6,583 nucleotides of DNA, taken from contig JAFGQJ010000207.1 in assembly GCA_016935715.1 (NCBI GenBank), forward strand, positions 1-6,583. The letters run 5' to 3'. The stretch is from Spirochaetales bacterium. GTDB taxonomy: Bacteria > Spirochaetota > Spirochaetia > SZUA-6 > DRHE01. Shown piece after piece: positions 1 through 6,013 of this stretch. Every line of letters begins with the position of its first letter. Within the stretch, counting starts at the first letter, position 1. The notes below the pieces were generated by a model. That model was given only the letters and a program-made list of their open reading frames with translations, had not been told where the DNA came from and ran no database searches. The position numbers and the translations under genes are program-made.

Positions 1-19
1 AACGGGCCTGCAGCCCGCT
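1..19 (-). terminator. Possible terminator hairpin after the aminotransferase gene, cut by window edge
   Basis: On the minus strand CGGGC and GCCCG (plus positions 13-17 and 3-7) can pair around a 5-nt loop. The stem extends by a G-U and an A-U pair at positions 18/2 and 19/1. It begins 14 nt downstream of the aminotransferase stop codon. The two T residues at positions 2-1 could start a U-tract, but the window ends there, so an intrinsic terminator can only be suspected. A chance GC-rich inverted repeat is the alternative. Confidence 0.3.
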
Positions 20-33
20 CGACTGATGTACGC

Positions 34-1146
34 CTATCGACCGCCGCCCAGCACTTCCTCCAGTGCCCGGATGAAGGCTGCATTCTGCGCTTCGGTTCCG
101 AAGGTTATTCGAACACAGGTCGGCAGCTTCCACGCCGTTCCGGCACGGATGAGGAATCCCCGCCGCATCAAAGCCTCCCTCACCTTCCTGGCGTCCGTTT
201 TGAGATCGACGAACAGGAAATTCGTGTGACTGGGCACATAGTCCAGGCCCAGCCGGTCGAGCTCCCGGCAGATCAGGTTCCGGCTCTTCTCGTTGTTCCG
301 GATCACTCTGTCAATGAACTCCCGGTCGTCCAGTGCCGCCAGAGCCGCCTCTTCGGCCACACCAGCAACCGTATAGGGCTCCCGGACCCGTTCCAGAACC
401 GAGATCATCTCCGGGGCAGCCATCATGTAACCGATCCTCAGGCCCGCCAAACCGTAGAGCTTGGAGAAAGTTCTCATCACGATGATGTTGCGCCCCTCCC
501 TGAGGTAGTCCAGACCGTTTGGGAACTGGGGATCGGATACGAATTCGAAATACGCTTCGTCGAGCACCACGATCACGTCGGAGGGCAGATCACGGAAGAA
601 ATCGTCGAGCTCGGCCTTGCGAACGATGCTGCCGGTCGGATTGTTCGGATTGCAGATGCAAACGAGCTTGGTCCGGGGCCCGATCTTCTTCTTCATGGCC
701 TGCAGATCGTGGGTGTAGTCCTTGAGCGGCACAAGCACTTCCTCGCCGCCCATTACTCTGGTGAAGATCGAGTACACGGGGAAGCTCGGATCAGCCATGA
801 CGACTTCCTCGCCGTCGTTGATGAAGGCGCTGGCCACCATCCGGATGCAGCTGTCCGCGCCGTTGCCGAAGGCGACCATGTCCTCCGATATCCCGAGGCG
901 CCCCGCGAGCTTCCGCTTCAGGCGCAGACAGGGTCCGTCCGGGTAGAAATTCACGTGGCGGATCGCCTGCTCCATGGCTTTGACCGCTCCGGGGGAAGGA
1001 CCCAGCGGATTCTCGTTGGTGTCCATCCTGGCAAGATCGGGCAGACCCAGTTCCTCCTTGAGCTCATCGATGGGCTTGCCGGCGGGCCAGATTTCGATGT
1101 CGAAGATCCTGCGCCGCGCGAGCTTCTTCAATTCTTCCCTTTTCAT
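34..1146 (-). CDS. HisC-like PLP-dependent aminotransferase (class I/II fold)
   Basis: The 370-residue product matches the histidinol-phosphate aminotransferase family in length and motifs. Seen in the sequence: NENPLGPS at 44-51, YPDG at 68-71, the NPNNPTG cofactor-binding motif at 166-172, DEAY at 196-199 (Asp contacts the PLP pyridine nitrogen), the FSK motif with the Schiff-base lysine K229 followed by GLAGLRIGY, and RITFGT with R346 as the probable substrate-carboxylate arginine. It is cytosolic and should exchange an amino group between an amino acid or amino-alcohol phosphate and 2-oxoglutarate. The ATG start lies one base after the IclR stop, with AAGGGAG 7 nt upstream, so the two genes are probably translationally coupled. 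There are no other his genes here, and the partner is a catabolic-type regulator, so a role in amino-acid or amine catabolism is as likely as histidine biosynthesis. I therefore give no hisC symbol. The stop is TAG. Family is sure; substrate is not. Confidence 0.93.
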   Translation of the reverse strand: MKREELKKLARRRIFDIEIWPAGKPIDELKEELGLPDLARMDTNENPLGPSPGAVKAMEQAIRHVNFYPDGPCLRLKRKLAGRLGISEDMVAFGNGADSCIRMVASAFINDGEEVVMADPSFPVYSIFTRVMGGEEVLVPLKDYTHDLQAMKKKIGPRTKLVCICNPNNPTGSIVRKAELDDFFRDLPSDVIVVLDEAYFEFVSDPQFPNGLDYLREGRNIIVMRTFSKLYGLAGLRIGYMMAAPEMISVLERVREPYTVAGVAEEAALAALDDREFIDRVIRNNEKSRNLICRELDRLGLDYVPSHTNFLFVDLKTDARKVREALMRRGFLIRAGTAWKLPTCVRITFGTEAQNAAFIRALEEVLGGGR

Positions 1147-1147
1147 G

Positions 1148-1918
1148 TCATGTCTCCCTTTCCGTGTCGATGATCATTGCGGAGATCCGGGAGGCGGTTT
1201 CGCCGATCATGTTGATCAACTCCGGGCTCCTTTCGGTCGGCAGCCGCTGAGCCGGAATGGTCGCGCTCAACGCAGCCACTACCCTGCCGCTGGGCTCCCG
1301 GATCGGGGCGGCGACACAGCGTATGCCGGGGAACGCTTCCTCGTCGTCCACGGCGTACCCCTGGCCGCGGATTGCAGCCAGCTCCCGCTTCAGCCGGCCC
1401 TCATCGGTGATGGTTTTCGGAGTGAGAGCCACCAGCTCCGTTTCCTCGAGGATCCCCTGCAGCTGCTGCTCCGGAAGGAACGCCAGCAGCACCTTGCCCA
1501 TGGCCGAGGCATAGGCAGGATACCTTCCCCCCACCCTCGTGGCGACGGTCAGTACCTGTCCTGCTCCCTTCTTTTCCAGATAGACGATTTCATATCCATC
1601 GAGTATCGACAGGTGTATGATTTCGCCGGTTCTGGCAGCCAGTTCCTCCATGGGCGGCCCGGCCACTTCCCGCAAGTCGTAACGGGCCAGGACACGACTG
1701 GCCAGCTCGAGTATCTTGGGGCTGAGCCGGTACAGCCCTCTCTCACCGTTCCAGCGCAGAAAATCAGCCGCCTCGAGAGTCCTCAGTATCCTGTACACCG
1801 AGCTCTTGTGTGCACCCATCCGTCTGCTGATCTCTGCCAGGCTCAACTCCGGATGTTCAATGGTAAAGACTTCCAGAACTTCGAGTGCCTTGATTACAGA
1901 AGACAACAGCTGCGGCAT
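1148..1918 (-). CDS. IclR-family transcriptional regulator
   Basis: The 256-residue product has the usual IclR length and two-domain layout. An N-terminal winged helix-turn-helix spans about residues 6-67, with the recognition-helix region RRMGAHKSSVYRILRTLE at 32-49. A C-terminal effector-binding domain spans about 80-250 and carries the family hallmarks AYASAMGKVLLA at 135-146 and the stretch DDEEAFPGIRCVAAPI at 191-206. IclR proteins are dimers that bind short palindromes and respond to small organic acids or aromatic compounds. The ATG start has GGGA 8 nt upstream and leaves a roughly 95-nt leader behind a strong promoter. An AAGAAA-N5-TTTCTT palindrome in that leader suggests autoregulation. 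It is the first gene of a two-gene unit with the aminotransferase and probably controls that gene and perhaps the dehydrogenase/symporter genes upstream. Its ligand cannot be read from the sequence. Confidence 0.95.
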   Translation of the reverse strand: MPQLLSSVIKALEVLEVFTIEHPELSLAEISRRMGAHKSSVYRILRTLEAADFLRWNGERGLYRLSPKILELASRVLARYDLREVAGPPMEELAARTGEIIHLSILDGYEIVYLEKKGAGQVLTVATRVGGRYPAYASAMGKVLLAFLPEQQLQGILEETELVALTPKTITDEGRLKRELAAIRGQGYAVDDEEAFPGIRCVAAPIREPSGRVVAALSATIPAQRLPTERSPELINMIGETASRISAMIIDTERET

Positions 1919-1987
1919 CGCAATCGTCCCAATCCTACCCGCAATCTATTCTTCACCGGTGTGCATCTCTCTGGTACGTCTCTAATA

Positions 1988-2004
1988 AAGAAACGGCATT
2001 TCTT
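1988..2004 (-). promoter_or_regulatory. Candidate IclR-type operator palindrome
   Basis: AAGAAA and TTTCTT form perfect 6-bp arms around a 5-bp centre. The site would lie at about +10 to +26 relative to the transcription start predicted from the promoter just upstream, a position suited to repression. Known operators of this family (for example IclR and KdgR) contain GAAA...TTTC half-sites, and the arms here fit that pattern. That the adjacent IclR protein binds it is inference. Confidence 0.5.
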
Positions 2005-2019
2005 ATTTTGCAACAACTG

Positions 2020-2048
2020 AGTATACCAGTTCGAACCGGCTGCGTCAA
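2020..2048 (-). promoter_or_regulatory. Sigma-70 promoter of the regulator-aminotransferase unit
   Basis: The -35 box TTGACG (2048 to 2043) and -10 box TATACT (2025 to 2020) are separated by exactly 17 bp. Each differs from consensus at one position. Transcription should start near 2013, giving a leader of about 95 nt before the IclR ATG. The promoter lies between the upstream symporter terminator and the regulator gene, where an independent transcription unit needs one. Confidence 0.8.
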
Positions 2049-2117
2049 CGGATTGATCAAAGAATTCCCGCGTGTTTTGTCGGCCATCCGGCAGATGGCA
2101 CCGGCCCGGCCCGACCG

Positions 2118-2151
2118 AAAAAAAGACGCGCGGCGTGATGCCGCGCGTCTT
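2118..2151 (-). terminator. Rho-independent terminator after the symporter gene
   Basis: On the minus strand a perfect 12-bp GC-rich stem (AAGACGCGCGGC pairing with GCCGCGCGTCTT) closes a 5-nt loop. It runs into a 7-T tract at 2124-2118, two bases of which belong to the stem. The stem starts 28 nt after the symporter TAG. There is no T-tract on the other side, so termination is directional. It separates the dehydrogenase/symporter unit from the regulator/aminotransferase unit. Confidence 0.93.
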
Positions 2152-2179
2152 CGGGATGCAAACTCGTACGGCCGAATCC

Positions 2180-3658
2180 CTAGCCCTTCGCTCCCTTGAG
2201 ATTCGCGAAGAAGCGATCCGCCTTTTCCCTTTCCTTGGTCGTTCGGGTCAGCAGGCTCACGATGGTGAACACCACGAACCCGATCAGGATTCCCCAGAAG
2301 ATCGAGAAAGGCCAGGAGCGGCCGGGCCAGGCCGGAATGATGCTCGGCAGGCCCACACCCAGGTCGATCAGGTACTGCCAGAGCACGTACAGGCTGCCGG
2401 CCAGCATGCTGGCGATGGCTCCCGCAGTGGTTCCCCACTTGGTGTACATTCCCAGGATCAGCGGCCAGAACACCCCGGCTGCCAGGATATCGCTGGCCAT
2501 CCACAGCACCCAGAGCAGGTCCCGGATCAGCACGGCCACCAGGATGCCCAGCAATGCCATGATGGTGGCTGCAATTCGGGCAAAGATGAGGATCGAGCGC
2601 TCCGAGGCCTTGGGGTTGATCAGCCGGTGGTAGAAGTCTTCGGTGAGCACCAGCGACCCGGTGTTGATCGCCGTGTCCATGGTGGACATCACAGCCGCCA
2701 GCAGTCCGGCGAAGGCGATGCCAGCCAGAACCGGCGGCGTGTAGCCCAGCAGGATCCGGGTCATCACGTGGTCCCCCTCCAGGTCTTTGCCGGCGAACAG
2801 GCCCACGGCCATCATGCCGATCACCACGACGACCAGGTACAGCGGGATGTTGATCCACAGGGCTCCCCTGGATATCTTCTTGGCATCTTTCACGCTGCGG
2901 GCTGCTGAAAAGCGCTGCCAGATCTCCGCCGAGATGACCCAGGCGAAGGTGAAGGAGATGATGTAGAACAGGCTGTACTTGAACTCGCCGAAGATGTTGA
3001 AGAACTTCGTGTTGTCCTGAGCCTTCACGATCTCGCGGACCTTGCCGAAGCCGCCGAAATTCACCGCCGCCGCAATCCCGACGATGACCAGGGCTAAAAC
3101 GATCCACACGAATTGTCCGAGGTCGGTGGTGACGACGCTCTTGAATCCGCCGAACATGCAGTAGAACCACACGACGGCCACCAGGATCAGCAGTGCCGTG
3201 ACGTAGCTCATGCCGAAAAACCCACCGAAGAAGCCCGCCGCCGCGATCATTTGGGAGGCTGCCCAGGTGGACATGTACCACCAGATGATCACCGACTGGA
3301 TGATCCGGGCCGTTTTATTGTAGCGGTTCTCCGTTATCTCGGGCTGGGATATAGGTCCGAGAAACCGGATTCTTCCGGCCAGGGACAGCAGCACCAGGCT
3401 CGACACGATGGTCGGGCCGCCCATGACGAAGTAGGCGCTCCATCCGCCGGCATAGGCCTTGTCGGCGGACACGAGCGCCGAAGCTCCCCCGAACCAGGAG
3501 GCGGCGAAGGATACCGCCAGGATCCAGTGCGGGAATTTCCGGTCCGCCAGAAAGAAATCGAGCTCGGTTTTCGCCAGGCGGCGATAAACGCTGAGCCCGA
3601 TTATGACGACGAAGTACACGATGATGACGATCAGAGCTACCAGGTGATGAGTGTCCAT
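2180..3658 (-). CDS. Sodium:solute symporter family (SSS) transporter
   Basis: The 492-residue product is an integral inner-membrane protein with about 13 hydrophobic segments (approximately 7-24, 45-62, 76-96, 121-141, 152-170, 180-200, 228-246, 267-289, 308-330, 355-378, 381-402, 408-430, 452-471), the standard SSS topology and length. Family marks include FFLADRKFP at 35-43, GGFKSVVTTD at 170-179, and the signature AAVMSTMDTA at 321-330. The Ser325-Thr326 pair there corresponds to the region that coordinates Na+ in characterised members. The highly charged C-terminal tail is cytoplasmic by prediction. The ATG has a strong AAAGGAG ribosome-binding site 9 nt upstream, and the stop is TAG. 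It follows the 2-hydroxyacid dehydrogenase gene by 143 nt and ends in a strong terminator. SSS proteins take up amino acids, organic acids, sugars, vitamins or betaine-like solutes. The substrate here is unknown, but an organic or amino acid fits the enzymes around it. Confidence 0.93.
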   Translation of the reverse strand: MDTHHLVALIVIIVYFVVIIGLSVYRRLAKTELDFFLADRKFPHWILAVSFAASWFGGASALVSADKAYAGGWSAYFVMGGPTIVSSLVLLSLAGRIRFLGPISQPEITENRYNKTARIIQSVIIWWYMSTWAASQMIAAAGFFGGFFGMSYVTALLILVAVVWFYCMFGGFKSVVTTDLGQFVWIVLALVIVGIAAAVNFGGFGKVREIVKAQDNTKFFNIFGEFKYSLFYIISFTFAWVISAEIWQRFSAARSVKDAKKISRGALWINIPLYLVVVVIGMMAVGLFAGKDLEGDHVMTRILLGYTPPVLAGIAFAGLLAAVMSTMDTAINTGSLVLTEDFYHRLINPKASERSILIFARIAATIMALLGILVAVLIRDLLWVLWMASDILAAGVFWPLILGMYTKWGTTAGAIASMLAGSLYVLWQYLIDLGVGLPSIIPAWPGRSWPFSIFWGILIGFVVFTIVSLLTRTTKEREKADRFFANLKGAKG

Positions 3659-3754
3659 AAGCTCATTCTCCTTTCGGTCTTGGATTTTAGATTCTCTGGA
3701 TTGAGCCGGCGCACGTTACCGATGGAAAACCTCCTCTCTGCCGCCTGCATCCCC

Positions 3755-3799
3755 TCCCAGCGGAAGTGAAGCGGCATTCGATTGATCTCAGCGCTGGGA
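3755..3799 (-). repeat. Inverted repeat in the dehydrogenase-symporter gap
   Basis: CGCTGGGA and TCCCAGCG form perfect 8-bp arms separated by 29 nt, starting 3 nt after the dehydrogenase stop codon. No T-tract follows on the minus strand, so it is not a standard terminator. It could protect the 3' end of the dehydrogenase message or mark an RNA processing point. The rest of this 143-nt gap shows only the symporter ribosome-binding site and no convincing promoter. Confidence 0.35.
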
Positions 3800-3801
3800 C
3801 C

Positions 3802-4794
3802 TCAACGCTGGAAAAAAACTTCCGGGTTCACGACGAACCTCGGACGCTTTCCGTTCAGTACCCTGACCACCTCGTCCATCCCGAAGTTCTTCAACCGGTC
3901 CAGGCTCTCCTCCGAGTACCAGGCGGCGTGGGGTGTTACGATCAGGTTCTTGCAGTTCAGTAGCGGCTCCTCGGGATCCGGCGGCTCTTTCTCCAGCACG
4001 TCGAGCCCGGCCCCCGCGATCTGCCCGTCGTTCAGAGCCTTGAACAGCGCCGGGCCGTCGATCACCTTTCCCCTGCAGGTGTTGACCAGGATCGCTCGGT
4101 TCTTCATGCGGGCAAGCTCTCTTTCCCCGATCATGTGATGGGTTTCCGGGGTGAGCGGCACGTGCAGGGAGATGATGTCCGCAGCATCCAGCAGATCCTC
4201 CAGATCGTAGCACCTCTTCACTCCCAGCATCTGGAAGATGTCATCGGAAAGGTACGGATCGTAGGCGATCGGCTCCACTTCCAGCCCCTGCACCTTTTTC
4301 ACCAGGTTGCGGCCGATTCTGCCCAGCCCGATGATCCCGAGCTTCTTGCCCTTCAGCTCCCAGAGAGGCTTGCAGACATTGTAGTTCCATCCTCCGGCGG
4401 AGGTTTCCGCCATCAGGGTCTTGAGCTCTCTCTGGCAGGCCAGAATCAGAGACAAAGCGTGGAGGGCGACCTGCTCGGTGCCGTAGGTCGGTACATTGGA
4501 AACGACGATCCCCTTTTCGGTCGCCGCCGCCACGTCGATGAAATCGTAGCCCACCTCGAGGGCAAGGATGATCTTGCAGCACGTCATCGCCTGCAGATGA
4601 TCCTTCTGAAGGGGCCTGTCTATGACCACGATGGCGTCGGCGTCGGATATCTCCTGTTTGAATTTCCCTTCGTCGAAGTCCTTGAAGGGCACGAGCCTGG
4701 CATTCGCTTCTTTTGCTTTTTCGTGAAAGAAATCGAGGTCGAAGAACTTGAGATAGACCCGGTCTCCGGCTGTTACGATCTTCTTCTCCCGCAC
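3802..4794 (-). CDS. D-isomer-specific 2-hydroxyacid dehydrogenase
   Basis: The 330-residue product interconverts a 2-oxo acid and a D-2-hydroxy acid with a nicotinamide cofactor in the cytosol. The Rossmann motif GLGRIG is at 156-161. An acidic residue at the end of the second strand (YDP, D179) favours NAD over NADP. The catalytic triad of the family is present: R241 in NTCRG, E270 in LEKEPP, and H289 in TPHAAW. The N-terminal substrate domain is complete. The start is GTG. An in-frame TGA lies upstream and no other start codon lies between, and AGAGGGGG sits about 6 nt before the GTG, so this start is well supported. The gene has its own strong promoter and precedes a solute symporter, suggesting a joint uptake and oxidation/reduction role. 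Phosphoglycerate dehydrogenase, D-lactate dehydrogenase and glyoxylate/hydroxypyruvate reductase remain alternatives. Confidence 0.93.
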   Translation of the reverse strand: MREKKIVTAGDRVYLKFFDLDFFHEKAKEANARLVPFKDFDEGKFKQEISDADAIVVIDRPLQKDHLQAMTCCKIILALEVGYDFIDVAAATEKGIVVSNVPTYGTEQVALHALSLILACQRELKTLMAETSAGGWNYNVCKPLWELKGKKLGIIGLGRIGRNLVKKVQGLEVEPIAYDPYLSDDIFQMLGVKRCYDLEDLLDAADIISLHVPLTPETHHMIGERELARMKNRAILVNTCRGKVIDGPALFKALNDGQIAGAGLDVLEKEPPDPEEPLLNCKNLIVTPHAAWYSEESLDRLKNFGMDEVVRVLNGKRPRFVVNPEVFFQR

Positions 4795-4852
4795 CCGTTC
4801 CCCCTCTTCAAGTCTAAGATTGCGGCCGTGAGCGGCGATTCAGCGGTGCAAA

Positions 4853-4873
4853 TTTATAACTTCGAAGTATAAA
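4853..4873 (-). promoter_or_regulatory. Palindrome overlapping the -10 box of the dehydrogenase promoter
   Basis: TTTATA (4853-4858) and TATAAA (4868-4873) are inverted arms flanking a central perfect palindrome CTTCGAAG (4860-4867), giving a nearly symmetric site with one unpaired base. It covers the -10 hexamer and the predicted start of transcription. A repressor bound here would block the promoter. It does not match the GAAA...TTTC pattern in the IclR leader, so a different regulator, or chance AT-rich symmetry around a TATA-like box, is possible. Confidence 0.45.
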
Positions 4874-4893
4874 CGCTATGGCGCGCCTGTCAA
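4866..4893 (-). promoter_or_regulatory. Sigma-70 promoter of the dehydrogenase-symporter unit
   Basis: A perfect -35 box TTGACA (4893 to 4888) and a -10 box TATACT (4871 to 4866) are 16 bp apart. Transcription should start near 4859, leaving a leader of about 65 nt before the GTG. It lies in the 119-nt gap after the pterin-binding methyltransferase gene. No terminator is visible in that gap, so read-through from the upstream operon could add to transcription. Confidence 0.78.
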
Positions 4894-4913
4894 GCTCCAT
4901 CTCGACCCTTTCC

Positions 4914-5762
4914 CTACCCGGCCTGCCGGGTCTTCCTCACGTGGATCAAAAAGCGCTTCCCGTACGGATCCCGGCCGAGCAGCAGGTCACAGGCCAGGAT
5001 CGTGCCGGCCAGCCTGGCGGGATCCGTGATCACGCAGCTCGCTCCGGCAGAGAAGGACAGAGCCAGAAAAGCCTGATTGATCGTCTGCCGCTCCGGCAGA
5101 CCAAAGGAAACGTTGCTGGCGCCGAGATTGATGTTCACACCGAGCCTCTCCCGAACGGCTCTGATGGTCTGGAGCGTGACCAGGGCTGCCTGCTGATCCG
5201 CACCCACGGTCAGGACCAGAGGATCGATCACCACATCCTCGGCGGCGATCCCGATTTTCACGGCCCGGTCGAGTATCAGCTGCGCGATTTCCAGACGTTT
5301 TTCAGCGGTGCCGGGGATCCCCGAATCATCCATGGTCAGCCCGATTACCGCCGCTCCCCGATCCCGGACCAGGGGGAGAACCCGCTCCAGCTTGGCCTTC
5401 TCTCCATTCACGGAATTGACCAGCGGTTTGCCGGGACAGACCTTCAACGCCGCTTCCAGGGCATCGGCGCTGTTGGAGTCGATGCACAGCGGCACCGCCG
5501 CCTGCTCGGCCACGATCTTTACCACCTCGGGCAGCAGCCTGGCTTCGTCAGCGCCGGGAATGCTCGCGTTCACATCCAGGATATGAGCCCCGGAGTCGAT
5601 CTGCCGTTGCGCAAGCTCCCTGATATAGTCGAAATTCCGCTGTTCCAAGGCTTCCGACAATTTCCTGTGCCCCGTGGGATTTATCTTCTCCCCGATCATT
5701 ACGATGGGTGCATCAGGGGCGATCTTGATCTCCAACCCCTCCCGTTCGAGAACGGTTATCAT
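4914..5762 (-). CDS. Pterin-binding methyltransferase, methylcorrinoid:tetrahydrofolate type
   Basis: The 282-residue product is a single dihydropteroate-synthase-like TIM barrel of the family that includes AcsE, the MtgA/MtvA-type methyltransferases and the folate-binding module of MetH. It should transfer a methyl group between a methylated corrinoid protein and tetrahydrofolate in the cytosol. Visible motifs in order are IGEKINPTG at 23-31, DVNA at 63-66, IDSN at 94-97, NSVNGE at 116-121, LTMDDSGIP at 142-150, DPL at 180-182, and NLGASNVSFGLP at 212-223. The Asn of SNVS (N217) corresponds to the pterin-contacting Asn of characterised members. No cobalamin-binding domain is attached, so a separate corrinoid protein is needed. 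The ATG has a textbook GGAGG 7 nt upstream and the stop is TAG. It lies 34 nt after the tautomerase gene and downstream of an MtmB-like methyltransferase, which favours a demethylation pathway over dihydropteroate synthesis. Confidence 0.9.
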   Translation of the reverse strand: MITVLEREGLEIKIAPDAPIVMIGEKINPTGHRKLSEALEQRNFDYIRELAQRQIDSGAHILDVNASIPGADEARLLPEVVKIVAEQAAVPLCIDSNSADALEAALKVCPGKPLVNSVNGEKAKLERVLPLVRDRGAAVIGLTMDDSGIPGTAEKRLEIAQLILDRAVKIGIAAEDVVIDPLVLTVGADQQAALVTLQTIRAVRERLGVNINLGASNVSFGLPERQTINQAFLALSFSAGASCVITDPARLAGTILACDLLLGRDPYGKRFLIHVRKTRQAG

Positions 5763-5796
5763 GTTTCAGCCTCCGTAAGAGTTAGTCGGTCCGCGC

Positions 5797-6000
5797 TCAG
5801 CTCCCGCGATCCGGATAGATTTCACTGCAGGGACGGCCCGCCTCCCCCCAGCTGGCCTTGGGGATATCCTTGATCACGATCCACACCGCATCTTTGGGAA
5901 CGCCGAGGGAGGAGGTCACCGCTTTGGTGACCTCCTCGATCAGATTCTTTTTCTGCTCGTCCGTCTTGCCGGCGAATGTTTCGATGGAAATATAGGGCAC
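5797..6000 (-). CDS. 4-oxalocrotonate tautomerase family protein
   Basis: The 67-residue product aligns without gaps to 4-oxalocrotonate tautomerase over about 54 residues. The start codon is GTG. Removal of the initiator Met exposes Pro1, the catalytic base of the family, which fixes the start. AGAGAGG lies 8 nt upstream and overlaps the end of the preceding gene. The enzymes are small oligomers that interconvert keto and enol forms of 2-oxo acids. Compared with the classical enzyme (counting from Pro1), Arg11 is Lys, Arg39 is Trp and Phe50 is Trp, so classical 2-hydroxymuconate chemistry is doubtful. The W39/WG50-51 pattern is, from memory, seen in other uncharacterised paralogs. The C-terminus is slightly longer than usual. 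It sits 13 nt after the MtmB-like gene and 34 nt before the pterin methyltransferase gene, clearly in their operon, but its substrate is unknown. Confidence 0.87.
   Translation of the reverse strand: MPYISIETFAGKTDEQKKNLIEEVTKAVTSSLGVPKDAVWIVIKDIPKASWGEAGRPCSEIYPDRGS
5909..5937 (-). repeat. Perfect 12-bp hairpin inside the tautomerase gene
   Basis: GAGGAGGTCACC and GGTGACCTCCTC are perfect inverted arms separated by 5 nt, within the codons for residues 21-30 (counting from Pro1). There is no following T-tract, so it is not an intrinsic terminator. One arm contains a near-perfect Shine-Dalgarno-like AGGAGGT, which the hairpin would sequester. Confidence 0.6.
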
Positions 6001-6013
6001 CGTCGCCGCCTCT

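Noticed and set aside
226..1173. Plus-strand open frame of 315 codons opposite the aminotransferase
   Set aside because: It is an antisense shadow caused by GC-rich third positions. It has biased His/Val/Glu composition and no recognisable domain, while the minus strand has all aminotransferase motifs.
974..2020. Plus-strand open frame of 348 codons opposite the IclR gene
   Set aside because: It is antisense to a well-supported IclR regulator and spans the end of the aminotransferase gene and the regulator promoter. No motif supports it.
2053..2060. TTGATCAA palindrome just upstream of the -35 box of the regulator promoter
   Set aside because: It is short, with no extended symmetry or second copy seen, so it is not reported as an activator site.
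1953..3281. Minus-strand open frame of 442 codons overlapping the symporter gene
   Set aside because: It is a shifted frame of the symporter coding sequence, rich in Arg, His, Gly and Pro with no family motifs. It runs through the terminator and the promoter. The symporter frame has clear membrane segments and signatures.
4880..4887. GGCGCGCC palindrome in the promoter spacer before the dehydrogenase
   Set aside because: A single 8-bp GC palindrome within the spacer is expected by chance in GC-rich DNA and shows no further structure.
5079..5102. Short inverted and direct repeats containing CTCCGGCAG in the pterin methyltransferase gene
   Set aside because: Repeats of about ten bases in GC-rich coding sequence are explained by codon use (Ser/Gly/Ala/Pro/Glu codons).
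4878..5873. Plus-strand open frame of 331 codons opposite the pterin methyltransferase
   Set aside because: It is antisense to a gene with clear family motifs. Its composition is atypical and it spans two genes and their gaps.
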